A stretch of DNA of 64,000 nt from Natronorubrum sediminis (GTDB lineage: Archaea > Halobacteriota > Halobacteria > Halobacteriales > Natrialbaceae), in NCBI RefSeq assembly GCF_900108095.1, contig NZ_FNWL01000002.1, positions 478,748 to 542,747 on the forward strand, written 5' to 3'. The notes under the pieces are model-generated. The model searched no databases. It saw only the letters and a list, made by a program, of their open reading frames with translations, and had not been told where the DNA came from. This document shows, piece after piece, positions 1-9,119 of this stretch (its first letter is position 1; every line of letters starts with the position of its first letter). The position numbers and the translations under genes are program-made.

Positions 1-1459
1 GTTTCACTCGCCGACTCGAGTGAGATCCGGGGAGAGCGTACCGGCGTCGGCACGTCGGAGACGAACGCTGAGCGCACACCACTCGAGCAAGCGGTTACTG
101 ACGTGTTACAACACGTATTCGTGCTAGACTGTGTCGTTCGGACGGAGGGTCAGTACCCGATCGACCTCGCCGAACGAAGGCAACTCGAGGAGCGCGTCGA
201 CTTACCGTTGGAGACGCTCTATGCGGCACCGATTGCCGAGCGGGTGACGACGTACGTGGACGTCCCATTCGACGTAACGAAAGACCTCGTCCCAACGTGG
301 CAACTCTCGACGCACGTCTCGCCGGATCCCGAATCGATCGAGATTCTCTCCTACGCGGCGAACACGCTGTCACTGATCAGCGTCGAGCAACAGCACCAAC
401 ACGTCGATACGGCATCCGAACCGCCCGGCTACGGCGCGCTCACCAGGAGCGTCTCCCGTGAAGCCGAACCCGTAGAACCAGCCGTCGAGCCGTCTTACAT
501 TCGGATTTCGTCGTCCGACACGCTCGAACAGGCCTGGTTTGGCGAGGGTCGCTCGGTCAACGCGAACGACCTCTCTATCGAGAGCGTTCGAAATCGATTC
601 ACGTCAGAACCCGCCGACGGACCGATCGAAATCGGTGTCGTCTGCAACGAGGCGCAGATGGCCCCCGAGGTGAGCGAAGCGGCACTCTACGGTGATCGAA
701 AGGATCTCCCCTTCGACGTCTCGTCGTACCGAAACCTCTCGTGTCGCGAACTCGCAGACGTCTTGCAACGTGATCTCGACTTCCTCCACTACGTCGGTCA
801 CGTGTGATCTCGACTTCCTCCACTACGTCGGTCACGTTAACAAATCGGGGTTCGTCTGCCAGGACGGCACGCTCGACGCAACCGAACTCGAGGCGGTCGG
901 CGTCGACACGTTCTTGCTCAACGGCTGTCGGTCGTACGATCAGGGGCAGGTGATGATCGAACGCGACAGCATCGGCGGCATCGTCACCACTGGCGCGATC
1001 AACAATACGAAAGCGATTCCGGTCGGACGGCTCATCGCCGGACTTCTCAACAGAGGGTACTCGCTGCGTTCGGCGCTGACCGTCGTCAGTCAACGACACA
1101 CGGTGGACGGACGGTACACCGTCATCGGCGACGGTGGGATTCAGATCGCTCAATCGGAAAATGGGACGCCGAATCTCCTGCAGATCGATCGGGCATCGGA
1201 CGGGCACGGCTACGACGTTCGGATCGCAACCTTCCCCGTAATCGGTCGCGGAATGGGGTCGTGTTACACACCGTACGCGCCGAGCGTCGATCGATATTTC
1301 CTCGTCGGCGGCGACCTCCCGGCGCTTACGATGTCACTTCCCGACGTCGTCTCGTTGCTCTCACTCGAGCGGGTCCCCACCGTTATCGACGGTGAGTTTA
1401 GGTGGTCAACCGACATCGCGCCGACGGAACTTCCCGGCAGAGATTCAGACGCCGAGTAA
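1..1459 (+). pseudogene. CHAT-domain (caspase-like) protease, 5'-truncated by window and frameshifted
   Basis: The frame is open from base 1, so the gene begins left of the window. It reads in frame 1 to a TGA at 805-807 and then continues in frame 2 to a TAA at 1457-1459. The break is caused by a perfect 34-bp tandem duplication (770-837); with one copy removed, a single continuous frame results. The downstream half carries LHYVGHV (candidate catalytic His) and FLLNGCRSY (candidate catalytic Cys), the spacing and context of CHAT peptidases of the caspase clan, followed by GGIVTTGAINN. The upstream roughly 250 residues show no motif I recognise. CHAT proteins act as proteases in signalling, cell death and type III CRISPR-associated immunity; the role here is unknown. 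An intact downstream fragment could start only after the His motif, so neither piece alone should be an active protease. Family call is from motifs only. Confidence 0.7.
770..837. repeat. Perfect 34-bp tandem direct duplication inside the CHAT gene
   Basis: Bases 770-803 and 804-837 are identical over 34 bases; the flanking bases (769 versus 803, 804 versus 838) differ, so the unit is exactly 34 bp. Because 34 is not a multiple of 3 it shifts the frame by +1, and copy 2 supplies the premature TGA. The duplicated unit encodes DLDFLHYVGHV, the His motif of the CHAT domain. No mobile-element ends or target-site signature are seen around it. Confidence 0.97.
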
Positions 1460-1960
1460 TTCGACGTGACTACTCGAGGGTGCTGGCGCGACTCACTCGA
1501 GGTGGTGTCGTCTGGGACCGATACGTGCGAGGCTAGTGTCCTATCGACGATGTCCGCAAGAAAAGCCGTTCGAATTCGAAACTGGTGAGCGCACTTACGA
1601 GATCGTTCCACCGTTCGCTGCAGCTGCGGTTCCGGCCTGGGAAATGAGCAGGCAAATCGTAAACAGCGCGCCGATTAATCGTGGGTTGTTCGCCAGGTAA
1701 TCCGTGCATGGGTTTCTCTCGGACATTGCAACTGATCATCAGGAGGGTGTTATTGTGGGCTTTTTGGTTTTAAACGCTGAATGAAATAATATTCCAATGG
1801 AGTGATTAAATAGAAATAGTTGATTTACTTTGTCTAGTCATCCCGTAGCCTACTAATTAGGGAGCAATAGTCGATTACTACCGGTCGTTTCCTGAGGGGT
1901 ACGCTCGAGGGATTCGCCCAAGAGGTTCATCGGGTTGAGCAGTCCTCGTAACGTTCCCGT
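1460..1960. other. Intergenic region with a possible gene remnant and AT-rich tract
   Basis: About 500 bases between the broken CHAT gene and the UspA gene. The left half holds a coding-like fragment (1536-1700). The right half (about 1740-1860) is markedly AT-rich for this genome, with a T-rich tract at 1759-1776 that could terminate transcription. No RNA gene or mobile element was recognised. Confidence 0.5.
1536..1700 (+). other. Possible small ORF or gene remnant
   Basis: A GTG-initiated frame of 54 residues containing EKPFEFETGERTYEIVPPF and ending INRGLFAR. Amino-acid composition and codon choice look protein-like, unlike the opposite-strand frames here. No family is recognised. It may be the C-terminal stub of a deleted gene; the frame extends upstream without a better start to 1470. 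Weakly supported. Confidence 0.25.
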
Positions 1961-2011
1961 GTGGCGACTAGCATGGGCAAGAATCACTTCTTTACGCGTG
2001 GTATGACACCT

Positions 2012-2449
2012 ATGAACGCGACCGACGAATTCGACGATATCCTCGTCCCGACTGACGGGAGCGAGGCGGCCTACAACGGTGCCCAGCAGGCGATCAAATT
2101 GGCCCAACGAAACGCTGCGACTGTACACGTCCTGTACGCGATCGACATGGGCGACGCCGACTTCGTCGCTGTTCCGAGCGATATCAAAGAAACACGAACA
2201 CGAATCGAAAAGAAAGGACAGACGTTCGTAGCGGAGATCGAGGCACTCGCGGACGATGCCGGGGTCGAGACCGTAACGACGGTCACGCCGAATACGCCCC
2301 TCCAGGCTATCCGGGAGTACGTCGACGAGCACGGCATCGACCTCGTCGTCATGGGCAAACGCGGCCGATCTGACCCGGACAAACCCCTCATCGGTTCGGT
2401 CACGAATCGAGCGATCGGCGAACTCGACGTTCCCGTATTCACCGCGTGA
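2012..2449 (+). CDS. Universal stress protein, UspA family
   Basis: A 145-residue single-domain universal stress protein. The N-terminus reads FDDILVPTDGS, the usual first strand and loop of the fold, and the C-terminal part has the ATP-binding pattern G-2X-G-9X-G-S/T in VMGKRGRSDPDKPLIGSVT (about residues 110-128), so it should bind ATP. Alternative upstream starts at 1961 (GTG), 1973 and 2003 exist; 2012 was chosen because it places the conserved FDDILVP near the N-terminus as in other haloarchaeal UspA proteins. Monocistronic: convergent with the next gene and separated by 500 bp from the previous one. Specific stress role cannot be read from sequence. Confidence 0.88.
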   Translation: MNATDEFDDILVPTDGSEAAYNGAQQAIKLAQRNAATVHVLYAIDMGDADFVAVPSDIKETRTRIEKKGQTFVAEIEALADDAGVETVTTVTPNTPLQAIREYVDEHGIDLVVMGKRGRSDPDKPLIGSVTNRAIGELDVPVFTA

Positions 2450-2478
2450 ACGCCGTTCGGTATCGCCCTCAACGCGTT

Positions 2479-3180
2479 TCAGGACAGCGTGATCGACCGC
2501 GAGGTATCGACGCTGACGCCGTCGTCGAAGTTCAACTCGAGGGGTTCAGAGAGGACGGGTCCAAATCGATTCTTCTCGATCGATAGATAGTGCTCGATAG
2601 CAGAATCGGTTCGCTCACTCGAGAGTGTCCAGACCGAGTCAGAAACGTTGAGCGTGTGTTCTCGATTCGTGATTTCCGTCGGTTCCAGTTGCCCGTCGTT
2701 GAGTACGTGGACGTAGAGAACGTGACCCGCGTCGTGGACGATCGATTGCAGTCGCGTGAGAAACTGTAGATACTCCTGTTCGGACTCGTCTTCGAGACGG
2801 TTGATCGAGTCGAGGATAATCGTCGTCGGAGCGGACAGTGCAGCAATCTTCTGCTCAACAGCTGAAAGCGGCGTCTCAAAGTCTGCGAACGTGATCGTCA
2901 CCGAGACGCTCTCGGGTTGGTGAGTATTGGAATCCGAGGCGGACGGCCTCGAGTAAGGGCGCGTTGATAGTGCTTCGGCGTCGGTTAACCACTCACGAAC
3001 CGTCTCGGGCGTACGAACCGTCGTGATATACAGGACGGTTTCGGCAACAGTCAGTTTCCGTAACAGGACCTCTCCTTCGGTCATTGGGTCTGTCAACAGA
3101 CTTACGATAGACCCGTTTGGTACACCTCCGTTGAACTGTCGGTCCAAAACGTCGAGACCGGTGAGCTGGGATTCGTTCAT
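2479..3180 (-). CDS. RAD55/KaiC-like RecA-fold protein with degenerate P-loop
   Basis: 233 residues. The start NESQLTGLDVLDRQFNGGVPNGS resembles the opening of haloarchaeal RAD55/KaiC-type ATPases (GLDVLD..L.GG.P.GS), but the expected Walker A Gly-Lys-Thr is missing: after NGS comes IVSLLTDP. A Walker B-like strand, TTIILDSINRL, sits at about 119-129. This suggests a RecA-fold protein that has lost nucleotide hydrolysis, perhaps a regulatory relative; the function is not known. A TATA-like GTTATAACT at 3204-3212 lies about 28 bases ahead of the ATG, supporting this start and a leaderless transcript. Confidence 0.7.
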   Translation of the reverse strand: MNESQLTGLDVLDRQFNGGVPNGSIVSLLTDPMTEGEVLLRKLTVAETVLYITTVRTPETVREWLTDAEALSTRPYSRPSASDSNTHQPESVSVTITFADFETPLSAVEQKIAALSAPTTIILDSINRLEDESEQEYLQFLTRLQSIVHDAGHVLYVHVLNDGQLEPTEITNREHTLNVSDSVWTLSSERTDSAIEHYLSIEKNRFGPVLSEPLELNFDDGVSVDTSRSITLS

Positions 3181-3515
3181 TATCTGTGAATTAGAAATAC
3201 AGCGTTATAACTCCACGCGTTACGAATAGGAATTGCTTTTCTCAAACCCTCTACCCCGTCCACACCTCGCCTTCTGAAATCGGTCTCGACTCGAGATAGT
3301 AGTAATAACTATCTTATACATTTATAAAAAGGAAGCGACGAGACGAGTCGAACCTGGGCACGTTCTCTCCACAAATCCTCTCACTCGAACACGATAATTT
3401 TCTGATGGTTATCGGGCCATTCTCGGGTGACGCGTCGCTGTCTACTACCGCGTCGTCTCGAGTCGACCGGTTGATCCAGCAAGCTATTTCCGCGTTCGGG
3501 GCCGGCATTCTCGGT
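3181..3515. promoter_or_regulatory. Divergent promoter region between RAD55-like gene and mutS
   Basis: Contains TATA-like sequences for both directions: 3204-3212 for the minus-strand gene and an AT-rich element at about 3313-3332 (CTTATACATTTATAAAAAGG) facing mutS. The latter lies about 80 bases before an in-frame ATG at 3405 and about 190 before the preferred mutS ATG at 3516, so mutS either has a leader or an N-terminal extension of 37 residues. Nothing else coding was found. Confidence 0.5.
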
Positions 3516-6317
3516 ATGGATCCGGCGCTTGGCCCACCCGAAAAGATGGCCGAGAAACGCGACGAGTTGACGCCGATGATGCGTCAGTACCACGATCTCT
3601 GCACCCGCTACGACGACGCGCTCGTGCTCTTTCAGGTCGGCGACTTCTACGAGGCATTTTGTGGGGCCGCCGAGCGAACCGCCCGCCTGCTCGAAATCGC
3701 CCTTACCAGCCGAGAGGACAGTACCGGCGAGTACCCGATGGCCGGCATTCCGATCGACAACGCCGAGTCGTACATCGAGACGTTACTCGAGGCCGGCTAC
3801 CGGGTCGCCGTCGCCGATCAGGTCGAAGAGCCGGGCGAGTCACCGGGAGTCGTCGAACGGGCCGTAACGCGAGTCATCACGCCGGGAACGCTCACCGAGG
3901 ACGAACTCCTCGCCAGCGACGACAACAATTTCGTCGCCGCCCTCGCCGGCGACCCACACTCGAGCGGACAGACCGAGGACGAAATCGCGCTCGCCCTGCT
4001 TGACGTCTCGACGGGCGACTTTCTCGCGACGAGTTCGAGCGCGAACGAGACCATCGCCGACGAAGTGAGTCGGTTCGATCCGTCGGAAGCCATCGTCGGG
4101 CCGAACGCACCGACGGATCTGCTTCCCGAGACGTGCATGGTGACGCCGTTCGACCCGAACACCTTCGAACGCGAGCAAGCGGAAGACAGCCTCTCGAGGT
4201 ACGTCCGTAACCCCGACGCGCTCCTGGCGAGTGCGGTCGAAATCAGCGCCTGCGGCGCGTTGCTCGCGTACGCGGAGTACGTCCGTGGCGGCACGCACGA
4301 GGGCGAGCGCGGCGCAGACGAGCGAAGCGGCGGCGACGATGGCGACGGAACCAACCGGGCAGAGTCCGCCGACACCAGTTCCGAAGAAACCCGTCTCGAG
4401 TACATCACGCACCTCACGCGCTACGACCCGCGGGAGTACCTGCTGCTCGATGCCGTGGCGCTCGAGAGTCTGGAGTTGTTCGAGCCGCGGGCCGTGCAGG
4501 GTCGCGAAGACGCGACGCTCGTCGACGTGCTCGACGAGACGGCCTGTGCACTCGGCGGCCGGCGGCTTCGCGACTGGATCCGTCGCCCGCTGCTCGAGCC
4601 CCGACGGATCGACGCGCGACTCGACGCCGTCTCGGAGTTACAGTCGGACGTCCAGACGAGGGAATCGCTACACGACGACCTCCGGGCCGTCTACGATCTC
4701 GAGCGACTGATCGGACGCATCTCTCGCGAACGAGCGAACGCACGCGACCTGCGTTCGCTGCGCGATACGTTAGCCGTCGTCCCCGACGTTCGAGAGCGCC
4801 TGGCCGACGCCGACTGCGAGCGCCTGCTCGACCTTCACGAGCGTCTCGATCCGCTGGCCGACGTGCGCGAGTTGATCGACGACGGTATCGTCTCGGACCC
4901 GCCGATCGAGATCACGGACGGTGGAATTATCGCCGACGGGTACGACGAACACTTAGACGAGTTGCGCTCGACCGCCCGCGACGGCAAACAGTGGATCGAC
5001 GACCTCGAGGACTGCGAGCGCGAACGGACGGGCATCGACTCGTTGAAAGTCGGCTACAACTCGGTTCATGGCTACTACATCGAGGTGACGAACCCAAACC
5101 TCGAGTCGGTGCCCGAGAACTACGAGCGTCGACAGACCCTCAAGAACTCGGAACGATTCGTCACCTCGGAACTCAAAGAACGAGAGGACCAGATCGTCGG
5201 CGCACAAGAGCGTGCCGACGAGCACGAGTACGAACTCTTCTGTGAGATCCGCCGGACGACCGCGGACGAAGTCGAACGAGTGCAGGACCTTGCGGACGCC
5301 CTCGCGACGCTCGACGCACTCGTCTCGCTGGCGGACGTCGCCGCACAGTACGATTACTGTCGCCCCGAACTGCTCGAGCACGAGACGGGTGAGGAAGACG
5401 CTGGCCTCGAGATCGAGATCGACGGCGGTCGTCATCCAGTCGTCGAGCGAACGCAGGAGTCGTTCGTGCCCAACGACGCTCGACTGACGCCCGAGCAGCG
5501 ACTGGCCATCATCACGGGGCCGAATATGTCGGGTAAGTCGACGTACATGCGACAGGTCGCACAGATCGTCTTGCTCGCACAGGTCGGGAGCTTCGTTCCG
5601 GCGACCGCCGCGCGACTCACTCCCGTTGATCGGATTTTCACTCGAGTCGGTGCGAGCGACGACATCGCGGGCGGTCGCTCGACGTTCATGGTCGAGATGG
5701 ACGAACTCGCGACGATCCTCGAGGAGGCCGACGAGCGCTCGCTGGTCTTACTCGACGAGGTCGGCCGCGGAACCTCGACGGCGGACGGACTCGCCATCGC
5801 CCAGGCGATCACCGAGCACCTCCACGACGACGTCGGTGCGACGACGCTCTTCGCGACTCACCACCACCCCCTGACGGAACTCGCCGACGACCTCGAGTCG
5901 GCGTTTTCGCTCCACTTCGAGGTCGAACGGCGCGACGACGACGTCGTCTTTCACCACGATATCGCGCCGGGTGCGGCGACCGGGTCCTACGGTGTCGCGG
6001 TCGCCACCGTTGCGGGGGTTCCCAACGAGGTCGTCGAACGCTCGAGGGAACTAGTTGCGGACACGGCCGAACGCGATAGCGGGGTTGGTCTCGAGGGTGG
6101 CGAAGGGGACGAGCACGCTGATCCAACTGCAGCGCTCGCGAGCGCCGACGGGGGTGAGCGAACCGTCGGGTCGCGACCCTCGTTAGGTGGCGAAGCGGAC
6201 GTCGACGAAGTCTCGACCGACGTGGCCGACGAACTCCGAGCGCTCGACCTCGCACACCTCACGCCCGTCGAAGCGTTGACCGAACTCGATCGATTGAAAC
6301 GGTTACTCGAGGAGTGA
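3516..6317 (+). CDS. mutS: DNA mismatch repair protein MutS
   Basis: 933 residues. N-terminal mismatch-recognition domain has GDFYEAF (Phe-Tyr-Glu at 44-46, the F-x-E mismatch-probing motif). The ATPase domain has Walker [10 protein letters not shown] at about 668-676, Walker B with the MutS signature [16 protein letters not shown] at about 743-758, and [11 protein letters not shown] at about 778. It recognises mispaired bases in the cytoplasm and normally hands over to MutL. An acidic low-complexity insertion follows [11 protein letters not shown] near residue 260, and a second linker ([17 protein letters not shown]) precedes the C-terminal dimerisation segment [19 protein letters not shown]; such inserts are common in haloarchaeal MutS. 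An ATG at 3405 would add 37 residues; 3516 was preferred because [18 protein letters not shown] is where homologues begin. No mutL lies in the window. Confidence 0.96.
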   Translation: MDPALGPPEKMAEKRDELTPMMRQYHDLCTRYDDALVLFQVGDFYEAFCGAAERTARLLEIALTSREDSTGEYPMAGIPIDNAESYIETLLEAGYRVAVADQVEEPGESPGVVERAVTRVITPGTLTEDELLASDDNNFVAALAGDPHSSGQTEDEIALALLDVSTGDFLATSSSANETIADEVSRFDPSEAIVGPNAPTDLLPETCMVTPFDPNTFEREQAEDSLSRYVRNPDALLASAVEISACGALLAYAEYVRGGTHEGERGADERSGGDDGDGTNRAESADTSSEETRLEYITHLTRYDPREYLLLDAVALESLELFEPRAVQGREDATLVDVLDETACALGGRRLRDWIRRPLLEPRRIDARLDAVSELQSDVQTRESLHDDLRAVYDLERLIGRISRERANARDLRSLRDTLAVVPDVRERLADADCERLLDLHERLDPLADVRELIDDGIVSDPPIEITDGGIIADGYDEHLDELRSTARDGKQWIDDLEDCERERTGIDSLKVGYNSVHGYYIEVTNPNLESVPENYERRQTLKNSERFVTSELKEREDQIVGAQERADEHEYELFCEIRRTTADEVERVQDLADALATLDALVSLADVAAQYDYCRPELLEHETGEEDAGLEIEIDGGRHPVVERTQESFVPNDARLTPEQRLAIITGPNMSGKSTYMRQVAQIVLLAQVGSFVPATAARLTPVDRIFTRVGASDDIAGGRSTFMVEMDELATILEEADERSLVLLDEVGRGTSTADGLAIAQAITEHLHDDVGATTLFATHHHPLTELADDLESAFSLHFEVERRDDDVVFHHDIAPGAATGSYGVAVATVAGVPNEVVERSRELVADTAERDSGVGLEGGEGDEHADPTAALASADGGERTVGSRPSLGGEADVDEVSTDVADELRALDLAHLTPVEALTELDRLKRLLEE

Positions 6318-6394
6318 CAGGTGAGGCTGAATCTGGGGCACCTTCAGTAGGGTCTGATTCCCCGTAGAGACCAATTCTCGTTTGTATCCGGGTA

Positions 6395-6853
6395 TCACGC
6401 CGATTGCTGGCCGATTTTGAGGAACGCGAGCGCGGCACCGAACAGCGCCATATTCTTCAGAAAGTGGATCAACTCCTGTTGTCGCTGCTCGGGGTCGTCG
6501 ACGTTCCAGAAGTCGTGCATCACCGGCGTCACGCCGAGCAGAAAGCCCGCGACCGCTGCGGCGGCCGCCGCGGGCACGCGCCAGAGTGCGACGCCGAGGC
6601 CACCGACGAGTAAGCCCGCACTGATCGTCGGGACCGAGAGGCCCGGCTTGGGGGAGTTCTTCGCCTCGGCGTAGGCGATTCGTTCCTCGAGATTCCGCAG
6701 GTTCTCGAGCGCGTTGAAGGCGAGAATGCCGCCGAAGAGTGCTCTCCCGAGACGGAAGATCGGTGTCTCGGTGATCGGCGCTGTCGAACTCGAGTCGGCG
6801 GATTCGTCGCTCGAGCGATTCTGGCGTGCGGTCGACTCCGATCGTACTCGCAT
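6395..6853 (-). CDS. DoxX-like small membrane protein
   Basis: 152 residues with four hydrophobic segments. After a hydrophilic N-terminus comes RLGRALFGGILAFNALENL, the typical first helix of DoxX/YphA-like proteins, then an Ala-rich helix region, PVMHDFWNVDDPEQRQQEL (the DoxX-type H-D-F-W segment), and a final helix ALFGAALAFLKIGQQ. These integral membrane proteins are associated with redox or quinone-linked functions, but no reaction can be assigned. The ATG at 6853 was preferred over the more upstream one at 6904. Convergent with mutS. Confidence 0.8.
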   Translation of the reverse strand: MRVRSESTARQNRSSDESADSSSTAPITETPIFRLGRALFGGILAFNALENLRNLEERIAYAEAKNSPKPGLSVPTISAGLLVGGLGVALWRVPAAAAAAVAGFLLGVTPVMHDFWNVDDPEQRQQELIHFLKNMALFGAALAFLKIGQQSA

Positions 6854-6960
6854 GGATATCACGCACAGTTCGAGGGGGAGTAGGTGTCCGGGTAGCAGGT
6901 GCATGGATCGCCGATGAGAGCGGACCCCGTCGAAGCGAAACCAATCGATGGAGAATCGGG

Positions 6961-7740
6961 CTACTGCGAGTCACCGGGTGGCTCGAGCGAGACGAACTCG
7001 AGGCCGTGTTCGCCCAGAAGTCGGCTGGCCCGGTCCGTGACGGAGGGGGCGACCAGAATCCCCCGTAGCGACGCGTCGGCGTGGAGGTCGCGCTCGAGGG
7101 CGTCGACGTACCGCCGGAGTTGACCGACGGCGTCGGGGCCGACGCGGCGGCGTTTGAGTTCGACGACGACCGTCCGTCCGGCCGTATCCTCGCCGTAGAT
7201 GTCGATCGCACCCGCCGGCGTCGCTCGTTCGGTTGCCAGCGGCGTGAATCCGGGCTCGAGCAGGTCGGGATTCTCGAGAATGCGCGTGCGAAGGTCCGCT
7301 TCGGTCCCCGAAAGTGTGAGGTCGGTTTCGTCGGTTCCGGAAAACGTCGACACCTGCAACACGCGCTCGAACTGCACGAGGAGGTGCTCCTCGGGTGTCG
7401 AGCGCTGGCTCTCGAGGACGAGCGCCGGCTCGCTCGTCGTCTCCTCGGTATCCTCGCAGTACACCTCGTGCTCACAGCCCGGGGGCTGCCAGTTGACGGG
7501 CTGTTGGCCCTCGTCGGTGTGGACGAGCGTCGTCCCATCCGGTTTGAGCATGACGTGTCTGTCGCCCGCCTCGAGCGTACTCGAGGCGCGGCCGTCGTAC
7601 TCGACCGTACAGCGTCCGAAGATCGTCACGAGGGCGTCTCGGTCGATTCCGGCGACCACGGCATCGCGGGCCCCCTCGAGCGAGGGCTGCTCGAGGGTAA
7701 TCGCGGTCGAGGATTTCGCAGACGGCTGGCCGGACGTCAC
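6961..7740 (-). CDS. nucS: Mismatch-specific endonuclease NucS/EndoMS
   Basis: 259 residues, the usual haloarchaeal NucS length. The C-terminal nuclease domain shows GAIDIYGEDTAGRTVVVELK: Asp180, Glu194 and Lys196 form a PD-(D/E)XK-type active site (RecB-like nuclease). The N-terminal half is the dimerisation/DNA-binding domain (GRCTVEYDGRASS, KPDGTTLVH, VNWQPPG). Family members cut both strands at mismatches and act with the PCNA clamp, a MutS/MutL-independent repair route. It lies next to mutS in convergent arrangement with one gene between. A TATA-like GCTTTTAGGG centred near 7768 is about 28 bases from the ATG, supporting a leaderless start. Confidence 0.93.
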   Translation of the reverse strand: MTSGQPSAKSSTAITLEQPSLEGARDAVVAGIDRDALVTIFGRCTVEYDGRASSTLEAGDRHVMLKPDGTTLVHTDEGQQPVNWQPPGCEHEVYCEDTEETTSEPALVLESQRSTPEEHLLVQFERVLQVSTFSGTDETDLTLSGTEADLRTRILENPDLLEPGFTPLATERATPAGAIDIYGEDTAGRTVVVELKRRRVGPDAVGQLRRYVDALERDLHADASLRGILVAPSVTDRASRLLGEHGLEFVSLEPPGDSQ

Positions 7741-7892
7741 TGCAGAGTCGTAGCCGACCGATCCCTAAAAGCGCCCCGGACGGTCGGCGGGTGCCTCCAA
7801 CAGCGAACCGATCCGAGGCCACGACAGGACGATTCGGGTGCACACAGCGAGTACGAGGGTTTATTCGACCACGCCCCTGAAATCCGGCCACG

Positions 7893-8552
7893 ATGACACC
7901 CGATCCGACCCGACGCCGTGTACTGCAATTGACCGGCGCGGGGGCGACCGCATCACTCGCTGGCTGTAGCTCACTCGTCGGTGACAACGACGAGGAACTC
8001 GAGGTCGACGAAGAGCCGGATATCGAGCCATCCGAGGGCGTGACCGCCCTTACGCACCCTCCCGACGAGGAGATGATGGAACTCCAAGAGGAGGTGATGG
8101 CCGAGGTCGAAGCCGGTGAAATCGACGAAGCCGAAGTCGAACAGGAGATGATGGCTCGCCAACAAGAAATCGTGATGTCCACCGCTGTCGAGTTCGAGTC
8201 GGCGCACGCCGACGACGACGAGATTACGATCGAAGCCGGCGTCGGCGAAGAGGGTGCGTTCTTGCTATCTGGTTCGGAAGAGCGCTTGATCGAGTTGCTC
8301 CAAGAAGGCGAGATAGACGGCCTTCTCGCTGGCGAGGAGTACGAAATAGCGCTGGGATCGGACGACGGTCAACCCGAACCCGAGCCAGAGCCAGAACCGG
8401 ACGAGGACGAAGTAGAAGACGGTGACGAGGACGCTGACGACGACGATGGCGATGATACGGACGAAGACGAGTCTGAATCTGACGACGATTCAGGCGGCGA
8501 GGATGACTCGAGCGACGACGGTGACAGCGACGCGGGCGACGACGAAGGGTAG
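7893..8552 (+). CDS. Tat-exported lipoprotein with acidic C-terminal tail
   Basis: 219 residues. The N-terminus is a twin-arginine lipoprotein signal: RRRVLQLTGAGATASLAGC, with RR at residues 8-9 and a lipobox ending LAGC whose Cys would be lipidated, anchoring the protein on the outer face of the membrane. The mature part is acidic and rich in Glu (MMELQEEVMAEVEAGEI, EVEQEMMARQQEI), suggesting helices, then a compact region ending YEIALGSD, then about 60 residues made almost entirely of Asp, Glu, Ser and Pro. No catalytic domain is visible. A TATA-like GGGTTTATTC at 7857-7866 fits a leaderless start. Function unknown. Confidence 0.85.
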   Translation: MTPDPTRRRVLQLTGAGATASLAGCSSLVGDNDEELEVDEEPDIEPSEGVTALTHPPDEEMMELQEEVMAEVEAGEIDEAEVEQEMMARQQEIVMSTAVEFESAHADDDEITIEAGVGEEGAFLLSGSEERLIELLQEGEIDGLLAGEEYEIALGSDDGQPEPEPEPEPDEDEVEDGDEDADDDDGDDTDEDESESDDDSGGEDDSSDDGDSDAGDDEG

Positions 8553-8564
8553 TCAGCGCGACCA

Positions 8565-9047
8565 TTACTCGACGCTGAACGGACTCTCGCGCTCGGTCCA
8601 GTCCCAGCCGGGAATCCGCTCTTGGAACCCGGCAGCGAGGGCCGCCTCGAGGTCGTCGACTCCCGCATTTTCGCTTTCGGGTCCGTGTACCTGCAGATCC
8701 GCGTAGTGAAACGTGGCCTCGCCGAGGGTCCGCAACGGTTGCGTGCCGGCGATGGTCGCCGCGAGTTCGCGGCCGAGGAGTTCGTCGACGACGAAGCCGG
8801 GATAATCCCCCTCGACGTCGAGTTCTCGCAGGATCGCGACCATCGCGGCGACGTTGACCGCGAGGTCGCCGTCCGCGAAGACGGCGTCGACTTCCTCGAG
8901 ATACTGTTCTTCGGTGACGTGATCGACGTTCGTCTCGAAAATCCCTCCGAGATCGTCTCGGACGTCGTTGATGATGGGGACGACGGTTCCCGCTCGCGTT
9001 GCGACCCAATCGCGTTCCGTGACGACACGCGCCGGTGTGAGGTCCAT
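8565..9047 (-). CDS. Conserved haloarchaeal hypothetical protein
   Basis: 160 residues, acidic, soluble, with haloarchaeal codon use. Sequence includes RVVTERDWVATRAGTVVPIINDVRDDLG and GRELAATIAGTQPLRTLGEATFHYADLQ. No catalytic motif, signal peptide or membrane helix is visible and I do not recognise a family. Its ATG lies about 45 bases from the TATA-like element at 9089-9098, which reads acceptably in this direction too, so the promoter may be shared with the divergent fttA transcript. Convergent with the lipoprotein gene, 12 bases apart. Confidence 0.72.
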   Translation of the reverse strand: MDLTPARVVTERDWVATRAGTVVPIINDVRDDLGGIFETNVDHVTEEQYLEEVDAVFADGDLAVNVAAMVAILRELDVEGDYPGFVVDELLGRELAATIAGTQPLRTLGEATFHYADLQVHGPESENAGVDDLEAALAAGFQERIPGWDWTERESPFSVE

Positions 9048-9088
9048 AGCCCCCCGTTCGTGTCGGAGATCCCTGGTTTTTGCGAAGG

Positions 9089-9116
9089 CTTATATACGAC
9101 GCAAATAATAGCGTCG
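9089..9116 (+). promoter_or_regulatory. Strong TATA box followed by an operator-like palindrome
   Basis: GCGAAGG precedes CTTATATACG (9089-9098), a good BRE/TATA combination. Immediately after it is a perfect inverted repeat CGACGC (9097-9102), an 8-base AT-only spacer (9103-9110) and GCGTCG (9111-9116). The palindrome lies between the TATA box and the predicted plus-strand start near 9119, where a bound repressor would block polymerase. The assignment as operator is inference. Confidence 0.55.
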
Positions 9117-9119
9117 AAT

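Noticed and set aside
770-837. Programmed frameshift rather than a lesion
   Set aside because: There is no slippery sequence at the break, and the duplication accounts for the shift exactly.
692-1459. Separate gene starting at 692 in frame 2
   Set aside because: Its first 35 residues are the out-of-frame reading of the CHAT gene (Ser/Thr/Arg-rich), and the remainder continues that gene after the duplication. One broken gene explains both parts.
3405-3515. N-terminal extension of MutS from ATG 3405
   Set aside because: The 37 residues do not resemble MutS; kept as an alternative because the TATA lies upstream of both starts.
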